A DNA stretch of 64,000 nt, from contig NZ_JAUFQF010000001.1 of NCBI RefSeq assembly GCF_030409635.1, positions 992,001 through 1,056,000 on the forward strand. The letters are read 5' to 3'. Of the stretch, positions 46,202 to 56,800 are shown in pieces; positions within the stretch are counted from its first letter, which is position 1; each line of letters begins with the position of its first letter. The stretch comes from Vibrio agarivorans (GTDB lineage: Bacteria; Pseudomonadota; Gammaproteobacteria; Enterobacterales; Vibrionaceae). Below the pieces are notes generated by a model, which was given only the letters and a program-made list of their open reading frames with translations, was not told where the DNA came from and ran no database searches. The translations under genes and the position numbers were made by a program.

Positions 46202-47200
46202 ATGAAGTCTCTATTTACTCATCTTCTATCAATGTTAGTGGGAACATTGATTTTAATTTCATTTAACGTTTCTGCTCATGGCTTAGAACCTATTTTTATT
46301 TCTGTCGTAACGAACAATGATAACAATTATCGCATAGAGCTAAGACTTCCCGATGAATTTAAAGAAGAAAATAGTCCCTACTTCGCCTTTCCGGATGATT
46401 GTCAGCTCACTCAATTTAACAACTATATTTCTTCAGTCAAATGTGATGAAAGTCTGATTGGCAAAAGATTAGACATTAAATTTGACTATTTTGTACCACA
46501 AACGTCAACGCTCATAAATTATTATGACATTAATGGCAACAACAATCTATATGATGTAACCGCGAAACCTTATTGGGATGTTCCGGAAAACATCGTACAA
46601 GAGCTGCAATACAGTAAGTTTCTACTTGTTGGGTTTGAGCATATTCTTGGCGGTTTTGATCATGTGCTATTTATTATTTGCTTGCTAATGGTGGTGAATT
46701 CAAAGTCTCAACTTATCAAAGCTATTACAGGCTTTACTCTCGCACACTCCTTAACATTGGTCTTAGTCAGTGTTGGTGTTTTCCAACCAGCGATAGAGCC
46801 TATCGAGTTGATCGTCGCGTTAAGCGTCCTTCTGCTCGCTTATGAGGTAGCCACTAATAGTAATAGCCTTACGCACCGTTACCCCATCGTTGTATCACTG
46901 ATCTGTGGTCTATTACATGGGATTGGCTTTTCATCAGTGTTGTCCGAGGTGAATACCTTTGGAGCGCTGAATCTCAGCAGTATTTTGTTCTTCAACATTG
47001 GCATAGAACTTGGTCAATTGTTGATCGTTGCTGCTTGGCTCATTGTGATTAAGATTGGCCAACTCTTATCCTTTGACCAAGCCGAGGTCTACAAGGCAAA
47101 ACTTACCTGTATCTATCTCACCGGTGGGCTCTCATTATTTTGGGTGCTTGATCGATTGTTTATATGGCTCGAGTCACGAGCTGTTGTTCTATTTGTTTAA
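46202..47200 (+). CDS. HupE/UreJ-type (subfamily 2) membrane protein
   Basis: 332 residues from ATG 46202, one base after the upstream stop. A Sec signal ends VSAHGLEP; an exported beta domain of about 120 residues follows, then six helices with GFEHILGGFDHVLFIICLL, TLAHSLTLVLVSVG, and GLLHGIGFSSVL, the HupE_UreJ_2 pattern with conserved His and Asp. Substrate is presumed a divalent metal, but nickel transport by this subfamily is not well shown. Between the PPIase-like and phosphoesterase genes. Confidence 0.82.
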   Translation: MKSLFTHLLSMLVGTLILISFNVSAHGLEPIFISVVTNNDNNYRIELRLPDEFKEENSPYFAFPDDCQLTQFNNYISSVKCDESLIGKRLDIKFDYFVPQTSTLINYYDINGNNNLYDVTAKPYWDVPENIVQELQYSKFLLVGFEHILGGFDHVLFIICLLMVVNSKSQLIKAITGFTLAHSLTLVLVSVGVFQPAIEPIELIVALSVLLLAYEVATNSNSLTHRYPIVVSLICGLLHGIGFSSVLSEVNTFGALNLSSILFFNIGIELGQLLIVAAWLIVIKIGQLLSFDQAEVYKAKLTCIYLTGGLSLFWVLDRLFIWLESRAVVLFV

Positions 47201-47223
47201 ATTCAAACCATATAGGAAATATC

Positions 47224-49569
47224 ATGAAAAAGTCGCTTTTATATACTGCGATGTTAATTGCTCTGCCAATTCTTGGTGGCTGTAATTCTTCATCAGACGA
47301 CCAACCTTCTGGTGATGGTGTTTATGACCGTGAAGGCGAGGTAGCTAATTTTCTAGCCAATCCTTACCTACAATATCCAACAACTGATGGCATGACAGTA
47401 ATGTTTGAGCCTGAATTACTTGAAGGTCATAGCGCTGAGTCTACGGTTTATTACCGTGAGCAAGGGAATACCGGGCCTTACACACCGATGACAACAGTAA
47501 GCTCAGATTATGATGATTTAGGTCTAGTCCAAAGAGCGCGTATTACTAACCTAAAAAGTGATACTAAATATGACTATTTTGTCCGTAGCGCAGGTGGAGA
47601 TTCCAAAGTTTATCACTTCCGCACTTGGCCAAACGAGAGCGACCTTGATCAACATAGTGAATTTAGTTTTATCGCGATGTCAGATACCCATGCCAGCGAT
47701 CGCGATCGATGGGGTGAAGGCTTAACGGGTTTACGCGATATCTACGAGCACGGAATCATTAAGCACGAGTGTTTGAATGATGTCACGCTATGTAATGATT
47801 TACACGCTGGCGTGCTCATCGCTGGTGACCTCGTGTATGCATCGAATGCGCGTAAAGCTTACCGAGACTTCTTCAACTCATCTCATGAGCTAGCCTCATA
47901 CTTACCAGTCCTGCCTACTCCTGGTAACCATGAATACGATGGCGGCAACATTGAGGCATACGATATCTATATGGATTGGCCAGATCAAATGGGATGGCAT
48001 AAGGCTCGCTATACCTATTCATTGGATTTCCTAAACCTTCGTATGTTCTTCTTCAACAGCTTTGTTCAAAGTGACGGTGGCCAAGAGTACCAATATGATT
48101 GGACAATGGAAGAACTGGAAAATACAGCCAACGATGGTAACTTTGACTACGTATTAGGTATTACTCACGCACCATGTAAGTCTTCAATGTGGACACCAGG
48201 AGAGTCTAAAAAGTCTTGTGACTTTGTAGGTCTACTACATAACTACTCAGAAGAGACCGGCAAACTTTCGAGCCATATTTTCGGTCACACGCACTCTTAC
48301 ACGCGCGCCAATGAAATGGATGTACCTCACGTAGGCCTAAACGTTGCGACCTCTGTTGGTCGAATTGACCACTTCCACGAGTTTGCTCAAAAAGACTACG
48401 ACACAGTGGCGGTTTCTAATGACGAAAACGGCTATAACATCATGACGTTTACCGCAGAGGGTGATAAAACTATCACCGTTACGCGTCGCACTGGTGGTAG
48501 CTTCTATCGTGGCTTCCAAATGGATTTCCCTGAACTTGAAACTATCGTGATGCATGTCAATGATGGTCCAACAACGCCTTCTATTGAGAGCTTCGAAGTT
48601 GTTGATAGCGGTGAGGTTGCTCTTGCAGCATCGGCATTCGACAGCCGTAAAGAAACCAAACACTACGAGTCTCACTGGCAACTTTCATCGAGCGAAGATT
48701 TCTCCCAAGATGTCACCAACATTTGGGGTAACACAACACGTGCCTATAACTGGTGGTATAACGAAGAGGACTTCTACGACGAAGAAGGCAATCGTCTGGG
48801 CGAATGTAACCCATACGCTGATAAAGATGATGCTCTAGAAGACTGTGTTCACTCTTACCCTGTTGACACGCAAGACGGCGTGGACATCACACAGTACAAA
48901 ACGTTTGCAGCCATCAACCCTGGTCAAGACATTCATGCCCGTGTTCGTTATCGTGATGAGCAGTTGAACTGGTCTGAATGGTCAGCGCCTGAGTCTATCT
49001 TCTTTGACGGTGTTTCGACTGGAAACCTAGTCATCAATGGTGATGCGGAAGCAGGTCACGAAGAAGGCTGGACCCACTACGCAAAAACTGATGAGCAAAG
49101 TGAAAACGCACTACGTTCGCTAGAGAAAGGTGCCTGTGGTATCCCTGACGCACGTGGCGAGCGCGTGTTCCAGTTAGGCAACCTTGGTGGTTCTGATTGT
49201 AACGGCTATGGCTACGGATTTGGTGGTGTTGCTTACCAAACGATTGATGCGATTGAAGCGTTCGAGCGATACACTGGTGAAGAGCCACTTTACGTAAATT
49301 ACTCTTCGTACATGATGAACTGGAACAATGAAAACGATGACCCAATTTGGATGTTCGTTGAGTTCTATGACGGTGACGAAAACTTACTAGGTGCAACGGA
49401 TCATATCAAAGCAAACTCGCCAAAGGTACTCACCCGCTACGCAGGAACAACGCTTGCGCCAATCGGCACACACTTTATCCGTATCGTGATTGAGTCTGAA
49501 CACAACTCAGGAACTGATACAGATTCGCAATTTGATGATGTTGAATTAACATTATCAATGCCTAATTAA
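47224..49569 (+). CDS. Exported metallophosphoesterase lipoprotein with C-terminal lectin-like domain
   Basis: 781 residues from ATG 47224; the ORF opens earlier but TAGGAAAT marks this start. Lipobox ILGGC. Residues about 45-140 are a purple-acid-phosphatase-type N-domain (fibronectin-like). The calcineurin-like core has MSDTHAS (DxH), IAGDLVYAS (GD), TPGNHEYDG (GNHE), GITHAPCK and FGHTHSYTRA (GHxH), a full two-metal centre. C-terminal 300 residues contain an FN3-like unit and NLVINGDAEAGHEEGW, a galactose-binding/lectin-like module start. It may release phosphate from extracellular esters. Third gene of its operon. Confidence 0.88.
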   Translation: MKKSLLYTAMLIALPILGGCNSSSDDQPSGDGVYDREGEVANFLANPYLQYPTTDGMTVMFEPELLEGHSAESTVYYREQGNTGPYTPMTTVSSDYDDLGLVQRARITNLKSDTKYDYFVRSAGGDSKVYHFRTWPNESDLDQHSEFSFIAMSDTHASDRDRWGEGLTGLRDIYEHGIIKHECLNDVTLCNDLHAGVLIAGDLVYASNARKAYRDFFNSSHELASYLPVLPTPGNHEYDGGNIEAYDIYMDWPDQMGWHKARYTYSLDFLNLRMFFFNSFVQSDGGQEYQYDWTMEELENTANDGNFDYVLGITHAPCKSSMWTPGESKKSCDFVGLLHNYSEETGKLSSHIFGHTHSYTRANEMDVPHVGLNVATSVGRIDHFHEFAQKDYDTVAVSNDENGYNIMTFTAEGDKTITVTRRTGGSFYRGFQMDFPELETIVMHVNDGPTTPSIESFEVVDSGEVALAASAFDSRKETKHYESHWQLSSSEDFSQDVTNIWGNTTRAYNWWYNEEDFYDEEGNRLGECNPYADKDDALEDCVHSYPVDTQDGVDITQYKTFAAINPGQDIHARVRYRDEQLNWSEWSAPESIFFDGVSTGNLVINGDAEAGHEEGWTHYAKTDEQSENALRSLEKGACGIPDARGERVFQLGNLGGSDCNGYGYGFGGVAYQTIDAIEAFERYTGEEPLYVNYSSYMMNWNNENDDPIWMFVEFYDGDENLLGATDHIKANSPKVLTRYAGTTLAPIGTHFIRIVIESEHNSGTDTDSQFDDVELTLSMPN

Positions 49570-49593
49570 TTAACTGTATTGTGAATGATGAAC

Positions 49594-49625
49594 AAACCGC
49601 TGGCATGATGCCGGCGGTTTTTGTT
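49594..49625 (+). terminator. Terminator after phosphoesterase gene
   Basis: AAACCGCTGGCA and TGCCGGCGGTTT pair around TGA with one mismatch, followed by TTTGTTTC. It lies 25 bp after the stop. Confidence 0.85.
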
Positions 49626-49701
49626 TCTTGATAGCGAATTTGAGCGATGATTTGATAGCATGTGTGGGATATGGCTATCTTTTGTCGGCCTTAGAAACGA
49701 C

Positions 49702-49729
49702 AAAAGGCCTGATAAAATCAGACCTTTTT
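49702..49729. terminator. Second terminator, at the probable island edge
   Basis: AAAAGG-C-CTGAT, loop AAAA, ATCAG-A-CCTTTTT. This resembles hairpins found just downstream of tRNA genes in vibrios. No gene needing it is adjacent; the defence operon ends at 49901 on the opposite side. Confidence 0.65.
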
Positions 49730-49734
49730 GAATG

Positions 49735-49760
49735 TGGCGGGAGTGAGGCAGTCGACAAAC
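49735..49760. other. Possible remnant of a tRNA 3' end (attachment-site scar)
   Basis: TGGCGGGAGTGAGG is similar to the reverse complement of a tRNA-Ser-type 3' end (TGGCGGTGAGTGAGG-like) and directly follows the tRNA-type hairpin. It coincides with the change from household genes to the defence island, so it could be the left attachment site. Only about 14 bases match with one gap, so this is weak. Confidence 0.25.
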
Positions 49761-49900
49761 ATAAATAAGCCATTGAAATAAAAGAATTATTACCATGCAA
49801 AAACCACCAATGGTACATGTGGTGGTACAAAAAATTCCAGTCAACAAATGGCATTCTTTTGACCTTTTCTACATTGCACTAATGTGACCTCCCTAAGAAA

Positions 49901-52900
49901 TTAAGAATCACCATATAACGTACTCATAAATACTGAAGGAAGCTTATGCAGTTCAGGCTCAATAACGTCTCTATGAACTAAAGATATCCTCTTGCCAAAG
50001 TCAGACACCTCAGCGCCTGACCTAGCAATACTATCTGACACCATCGAAGCTACTGCCCTATCAGCCAAGCCAATGGCATACAGTTCCTTCGCTATGTGAT
50101 CTGACAATCCTATACGTAGAGACAACTGTAGGTCATGTACTGAATCAGCAAGCAATTGGTTTCCAATTAAAGTCTCGATTAAGTCAGCGCAAGCACCAAC
50201 TATCAACATCACTTCGTACCCCAAAGCACTATCACAAATGTCAGTAATGTTTTCAATTTTCAAATTTCTTTGCTGACTACCAGCCCTAAATTTAAAACCA
50301 TCTCTACTGGCTTGCAACAGGATCTCGTTGTACGAAACGCCAGAACACCATTGCTTAGCGACAGACAGTGGAGCCTTTTCACCAATAAGCTTACCTAGAC
50401 TATTATTCAACCCTAGGTTTTCTATCACTGGCCAGAGCGACTCTAGTGTACCTAAAACATCCGAATCTGCATCTAGAGCTTCTATGTTGTCCATTAGCCA
50501 ATTTTCAAGAAACTCTAATTCATTGATACCCAAAAGGGCTTTGCCAAAACAAGGACGCTTTTCGACTTCAATTTGCTTTACTCGCTCCGCTACCATCTTA
50601 AAAACTTGTAATAGCTTTTCTTTTTCAGTATCAGAAGCAAGGTTATAAGCAAATGTTCCATAGCAAAGTTCGATCAAAGCCTCACCATCAAGCATCTCAT
50701 CGCTAACGAGGTTAGCAAGTAGATAGCTTTCAAGACTTTCTATGTAGCCTACCCGTTGCTGCATTTGTCTCAATAGGCTTGTAATATCAATCCCCTGACG
50801 CTCAGCTGCCTGAATACTAAGTCTTTCATATTTTTCAGGTGACTGTATCTGCTTGATAGGATCAATGTTGAATGGGTCTTCAACAAAAGGCTGAACCAAC
50901 GTCAGGAGGCTGCTTAAGCAGCTCTCTGATTGAGATGGGTCCAATAAGTTATTCATTTGGGCCCACTGTCTTCTCTTGGAGCCAAGTCGACCATCGAATA
51001 ATTCGGTGTCAGCAAAAATAATACTACCTTCTGTGTGCTTTCCAGCCCTTCCGGCTCTACCCAATAGATTGTGAAAATCTCGAGTGGAGATTAACTCCTG
51101 ACCTTGAAATACACCTGAAACAATTAGGTATTTAATCGGTAGGTTAACACCTTGAGCTAAGGTTGATGTGCAGACTACGCAACGGCCAAGCCCATTTTCC
51201 ATTGCATATTCAACAGAAACCCTTAAACCATTTGGAATGTTTGCACTGTGTGGCAGCACCCCACGCTTTATCGCCTTCGTGACAACAGAGCTACTCCCTA
51301 AATGAAGTTCCGACAGCCTTCCAATTTTCTGTATTTCATCTTGATCGCTAAAACGTATTGGGCCATTGAGCTGCTCAATTCTCTCCAATGGCTTGAGGAC
51401 TTCTCGGCAAATCTTTGTAACCGAACTTTTTTGACCACAAAAAACTGCTACAGGACCATGTTCGGATAGTTTGATACCCAAATAGGCTGCAACTAGTGAT
51501 TTATCATCCTTAGGAGGAAAATACCGTTGAGCTGTTTCATTGCCTCGTTTAGGAAGCTCCAGTGATTCCATTACTCTAGGGACAAAAAATTGTTCTTCAT
51601 TAATGTTGAAAGGCTCAACATAGTGGAACTGCCCTCTACCTCTTCGCCAGCTAGCAAAAGCTATACTTCGCTCTGTAGATAGGCACTCTGCACCATTAAC
51701 GACACTACCTTCTCCAGCATAAAGCCAGTCGCCTATAGACTTCGCATTTGATAACACGGCGGAAATCAATACGTGCTGGGTCTGCTCTCTCAACTCTCTT
51801 TTCAAACTCGTTAGAAGTAGCTCGTAAGTCACCCCTCGGGCACCAGTATCAAATTGATGTCCTTCGTCGTATATAACTAACGAAATAGCCCCTGCTAATT
51901 CTGGTTTATGTCTTAGCAGATAAACTAACTTTTCGGGTGTAGCAACCACAATAGTTTGTGTCTCACTCAGGGTTTCTTCTGCCTTACCAAAGAGCTGTGA
52001 GAATAATTCCACATCAAAATCATCAATCTGGGGAACATCGTTAAGTTGATTAACTAACACGTCCTCGCCAGCAAACGCCAAAGAGAGTGAGGAACTAATC
52101 TCCCTACATAACGAACGAAAAGGAGCAATGATTACCGCAACAGTCGCTCTACCAGACAAAAAAGATGAGCGAATTATTAGCTCTGCTGATTTTGTTTTTC
52201 CCGCGCTGGTGGGGAGCTGAACTACCGCAGACTGCCCACTCAAAACCCCTGCCTCTCCTAGTAACCTTTGAGCAGGCCAAAACTCACTAACAAACGTCTT
52301 CTTAACCAAGGATGGAAGCCAAGCCTCAACTGGTAAACCTGTATAAGCAGGAAGTAGATTGATTGAAGCATTAATCACTTTCCGTTCGACAACCGAAGCA
52401 ACTATATCTGCTATCAATAATTCTCGATCACTGCCATTTTCGTGACAGAATCTCCGAATACTCTTAGATGTATTGAGAGTGTTAGACCGAGCACTCATGT
52501 CTGAACCAATATAGGCACTAATCGACTCAGATAGTTCTAACATCAAAGGGGATAATGTGGTTTCTTCATCCAAACGTAGAGGCTCTGCAAAGCTTCCTTT
52601 TAACAACCACTCCAACAACTTCTCAATTCTTGAGGCAGTTAAATCAACTCTCAATTCATCAAGCTTGTTGGATAAAACAACGGCACTTCCAGGCATATCT
52701 GCAAGGTAGTATGATGCTGCACCTAACAGACAAAGGTAATATTCATATTCAGTTTGTAGTTTTGAACCAATCAGAGCATCGAAATACCTGGCTACATTTC
52801 GGATTTCGCCCTTTCTCAGTTCGTAAGTAGCGGCGTCTTTTTCAGCAGAAAGTTCTTCTCGACATAAATCGCCTAAAATACCAACTGTCATCAACAGTAA

Positions 52901-53017
52901 TTTGGTTGGCGATTCAGTTAAACGAATATGGTGCTCTTCATCTAAACCAAACTCGTGCATCTTTGCTTTAGACTTAGTAATAGAGAGTAGCTTTGAAGAT
53001 TGATTCTCAAATCTCAT
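49901..53017 (-). CDS. hamB: Hachiman HamB, DEAD/DEAH superfamily-2 helicase
   Basis: 1038 residues from ATG 53017, which sits in the end of hamA (11-nt overlap). Helicase motifs: LPTSAGKTKSAELI (Walker A, I), IIAPFRSLCREI (Ia), VVATPEKLVYLL, IYDEGHQFD (DEGH, II), LISAVLSNA (III), then CTSTLAQGVNLPI and HNLLGRAGRAGKH (V and VI; QxxGRAGR) as in Ski2-like helicases. The N-terminal 270 and C-terminal 300 residues are helical. In Hachiman, HamB surveys DNA and holds the HamA nuclease until phage activity triggers it; HamA is directly upstream here. Both parts look intact. Confidence 0.88.
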   Translation of the reverse strand: MRFENQSSKLLSITKSKAKMHEFGLDEEHHIRLTESPTKLLLMTVGILGDLCREELSAEKDAATYELRKGEIRNVARYFDALIGSKLQTEYEYYLCLLGAASYYLADMPGSAVVLSNKLDELRVDLTASRIEKLLEWLLKGSFAEPLRLDEETTLSPLMLELSESISAYIGSDMSARSNTLNTSKSIRRFCHENGSDRELLIADIVASVVERKVINASINLLPAYTGLPVEAWLPSLVKKTFVSEFWPAQRLLGEAGVLSGQSAVVQLPTSAGKTKSAELIIRSSFLSGRATVAVIIAPFRSLCREISSSLSLAFAGEDVLVNQLNDVPQIDDFDVELFSQLFGKAEETLSETQTIVVATPEKLVYLLRHKPELAGAISLVIYDEGHQFDTGARGVTYELLLTSLKRELREQTQHVLISAVLSNAKSIGDWLYAGEGSVVNGAECLSTERSIAFASWRRGRGQFHYVEPFNINEEQFFVPRVMESLELPKRGNETAQRYFPPKDDKSLVAAYLGIKLSEHGPVAVFCGQKSSVTKICREVLKPLERIEQLNGPIRFSDQDEIQKIGRLSELHLGSSSVVTKAIKRGVLPHSANIPNGLRVSVEYAMENGLGRCVVCTSTLAQGVNLPIKYLIVSGVFQGQELISTRDFHNLLGRAGRAGKHTEGSIIFADTELFDGRLGSKRRQWAQMNNLLDPSQSESCLSSLLTLVQPFVEDPFNIDPIKQIQSPEKYERLSIQAAERQGIDITSLLRQMQQRVGYIESLESYLLANLVSDEMLDGEALIELCYGTFAYNLASDTEKEKLLQVFKMVAERVKQIEVEKRPCFGKALLGINELEFLENWLMDNIEALDADSDVLGTLESLWPVIENLGLNNSLGKLIGEKAPLSVAKQWCSGVSYNEILLQASRDGFKFRAGSQQRNLKIENITDICDSALGYEVMLIVGACADLIETLIGNQLLADSVHDLQLSLRIGLSDHIAKELYAIGLADRAVASMVSDSIARSGAEVSDFGKRISLVHRDVIEPELHKLPSVFMSTLYGDS

Positions 53018-53816
53018 GAGCAGCCCTCTCGTAAAGTGCGTGAGCAAGTGACATCAACTCGCTTCCTTGAATAGCTAATAACTCCAAATCTTGTGCATGC
53101 GGATGTGCAGTGGTATCAGCTTCGGCAAGTAAAGTTGCATCATACGCGCTATCAGAACAGACCGCAGCAGCACCAAACCTCAATTGATAAGGCTGATTTA
53201 CAGAATCCTGAAACCTATTGATCATACCAACACTAGTCAGCTCATTGCGATCAATCATCCTTTGTTTTATCCCATGCAGAGATTCCGCCAACCGTAAATG
53301 GTCTTTCGCTGAGTGATCTATGGCTTCTTGAAGCATTGATTTAGATCCCGCACTTAGCTTAGCTTTAACTTCATAGACTAACAGCGCATCATCGACTGGG
53401 CTGGTTTGGTTATACTTAAAAGCCAACACATCAGAGCCCTTGGTAGATTCATTCGGCACACCTTTTCGGTCATAACGTGTTCTAGGAACCGTGTAGTTAT
53501 GTAAATACGTCAAATAATCTGCGACCAGTATTTCAGCAAAATCTCCTGCTCGAATACTAGGGCCTGGTGCGGTTGTACTACTAGGAAACCTCATCGACAG
53601 TAAATAATCAGCTCGTGATTGCCCTGGAGCCTTGAATAAATCTATTTGATTGTCATCACAATAGTGATTCCTAAAATGCTTGGCCCACGCAGCCATTTTA
53701 GTTTGATCATTTACATCGTGATGAAAACGATAAACAGGTGCTTGCTTACCACATGCTAGTGTTAAAACACTTCCTGTATCTTGTAGCCACTGAATATGCG
53801 CATTAGTCCACGGCAT
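53007..53816 (-). CDS. hamA: Hachiman HamA, DUF1837 nuclease subunit
   Basis: 269 residues from ATG 53816. The DUF1837/HamA core shows GDFAEILVADYL (conserved Glu), TKGSDVLAFKYN (Asp) and LLVYEVKAKLS (ExK), a PD-(D/E)XK nuclease centre. The C-terminal half has helical segments around HLRLAESLHGIKQRMIDR. HamA with HamB forms an anti-phage complex that degrades DNA when triggered. Only 10 bp separate it from the HsdR stop, so it is read in the same transcript as the restriction genes, which is unusual to see. Confidence 0.85.
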   Translation of the reverse strand: MPWTNAHIQWLQDTGSVLTLACGKQAPVYRFHHDVNDQTKMAAWAKHFRNHYCDDNQIDLFKAPGQSRADYLLSMRFPSSTTAPGPSIRAGDFAEILVADYLTYLHNYTVPRTRYDRKGVPNESTKGSDVLAFKYNQTSPVDDALLVYEVKAKLSAGSKSMLQEAIDHSAKDHLRLAESLHGIKQRMIDRNELTSVGMINRFQDSVNQPYQLRFGAAAVCSDSAYDATLLAEADTTAHPHAQDLELLAIQGSELMSLAHALYERAAHEI

Positions 53817-53826
53817 TTTTTATTTC

Positions 53827-56800
53827 CTAATAATGCTCTTCAATATAACCGTACGCCTTGGCGAACAGCTCTTTGTCCTTTCCTAAACCAAACTGGGCAA
53901 GTGTCAGTAACAATGCCTTTTGAATCTCTCTTGGGCCACTGTTCGAGCTCTGCCAGCCTTTAAAGCGTTTGGCTTTTACTATCTTGTCTATCTGCTCTAC
54001 AACATCACCAATAAGCTTTGGTGTGCTTTCGGGGCGTGTCTCCAGGAACAGCTTGGTCAGTGCTTGTTTGTTATCTTCTTGAGTTACAGGAGAGTCGCCC
54101 GTTTCACGCTCCACTTGTACCGTATCTTTGGCTGTATCAAGCAGCCCTTTAAGCCAGTCGATCGCTTTGATTACACCGGCTTCATAGTCCTGGCGAAGCT
54201 TCTCTAGGCGCTCCCCCAAAGCTACAAACTTAGGATTGCCACTACCACGTAAACGGCCCATTAAATCAATTTCAAGCTGACTTGCTCTCTTCTCTTGCTC
54301 TTTTTCAGTCAGGGTGAAGATCGCATGTTCATCCATGATTAACTCATCGATATCATCGCGTATGCGGTTGATATCAGTATGTTCATGGATCATCTTAATG
54401 GTTTCTGGACCTAACGCAGCCCATACGAGAGAGCCTGTCTGACCTACTGGACGAACTGATTCATAGATTTGTACTAGCCACTTATAATCAGCTCTGTAAG
54501 GCGTAAGGAAAGCATCAGGGTTAATCGCCGACCACAACTTAGCTAACACACCAAAAGAGGCTGCAAACTCATCGCGCTTTTCGTTAGTCGGTAAGCAAGC
54601 TTGCGCTGCCATAATCCCTTCAAAGCCGTCGATGGTTCTGTCAACGTTAGGGAAGAAGCTTAAACACTTATCTAGCTGAGCTGGCAGTAGCTCTTTAAAG
54701 GCCTCAATGCCTTCTACCACGCCGTCGATCTCTTCAGGATCATACGCGAGTGCAGTACGTAGATTTTCAAACACACCAAGGTAATCAATGATGAGGCCCA
54801 TTTGCTTGCTAACATTGTCAGTCTCGTACAAACGGTTAGTACGACACATTGCCTGCAACAAGGTATGGTCGCGTAATGGCTTGTCTAAATACATGCAGTA
54901 GCAGATAGGCGCATCAAATCCCGTCAACAGTTTTGCGGTAACAATCAGCAATTGAAGCGGTTGCTTTGGATCTTTGTAATCCTCAATCAAGCTCTTCTGC
55001 TTTTGGTCATTGCCATCAATCTCTTGCCAACGTTCAAAGTCTGACTCTTTGATAGGAAGCTCAAGGTCTTGCTTCCACTTACGCCAGTCTTTATTGACCT
55101 TACCTTTCTTACTTACATCTTCATCTTTGAGCGGTGCTTGGTCGACGTTCATGACCACTTCTACCGCATCAAAGCCCAGTTTCCTACCGAGTAAATAATA
55201 CATCTGAACACAGGCATCTCGGTCATAGACCACAACCATGCCTTTCATCTGCTTCGGCTTTACATGACTTATAAAGTGATTGGCAATATCTTCGCTTACT
55301 GCCGCCATGCGCTTTGGCGCCTTCAACATAATCGCTAAGCGGCCAGCACGTTTTGACAATGCCATTTTCTCATCAGCGTCTAGGTCGTTGTCTTTGACCA
55401 TTTGTTCAAAGGCTTCATCAATTGCGGCACGATCCACACGAAGCTCAGCCAAACGAGGCTCAAACTTCACTGCATTTGTCGCTTTATCTCGTATAGACTG
55501 CTTATAGCTGTAGCGGTTCATGTAGCGACCTTCATCCTCTTCGGCACCAAAGAGTTTAAAGGTATTGCGATCGATACCAGAAATTGGTGTACCAGTTAAG
55601 CCATAGAAGTGAGCGTGAGGTAGCGCCCAGCGCATTTTGTCGCCGAGGGAGCCCTCTTGAGTTCGGTGCGCTTCATCCACCAGCACGATAATGTTGTCAC
55701 GACTATTTAGACCGTTTTCATTACTCTCATCGATATCAACATCTTTAAACTTGAAGACGGTGGTGATCAAAATACCGCGACTATCTTGTTCTATATGCTC
55801 ACCAAGCTTTCTACAGCTTTGTACTTTGATGAGGTTTTTGACATCGGCCCCACCAAAGGTTTCATTGATTTGGCTATCGAGATCTCGACGGTCTACCACA
55901 ATCAACACGGTTGGATTTTTCAACTTGTTATCCGCACGGAGCATACGAGCGGCATAGAGCATAAGCAAAGACTTACCAGAACCTTGGAAGTGCCAGATAA
56001 GCCCTTTCTTCGGATAGCCTTTTTTTACACGTTCAACAATTTGCTTTGCGGCTTCAAATTGCGGATAACGCGGTAAGATTTTAATGCGTTTAGGTGGCGT
56101 GTCTTTACCTGTCTTCACCGTTGAGAACAACGCGAATGATTCTAGCATTTGCAGCAAGGTTTCTGGGTTTAACAAACCTTCACAGCTATCAAGTACGGTA
56201 GCTAAGCTAGCTGGAATCTCATCTCGCTGATCGGTTTTATGCCATGGCCCCCAATCTTTCACTCGAGCATTAATTGCACCATAAGCAAAGGTGCTTCCCT
56301 CAGAAGCAAAGCACAGAAGGTTTGGCACGAAGAACGGCTCAACATTTTTCCAATAGTGCTTTTGACCACCCATAAAATCAGCAGCACCATCTTGCCAAGT
56401 GACACTTGGACGAGTGGCAGATTTTACTTCCCCCACCACCAACGGAATACCGTTTACATAGAGAACGATATCGAAGAACACCTCTGTCGCAGCAATGAAG
56501 TGAACCTGTTGAGAAACAACAAAGTGGTTGTTTTCAGGGGTATCAAAGTCAATTAGCTTGATAGTAATATGGTCGCCGCTCTCACCAAACGGTAGGCTTT
56601 TCTCTGCCATTAACCATTCATGAAAATTCTCATTGGCTTTGACCAATCCGGTATGCTTGGCTTCTTGCATCAAGCCGCGAATCTTATAGATAACCTCATC
56701 GGCATAATCAGGATTTTTACCAATATCCGGGTTTAACGAACAAAGCGCATCTTTTAGCCAAGTATCAACAAAGATATCGTGTGTTTGCTTGGGTAAGCTC

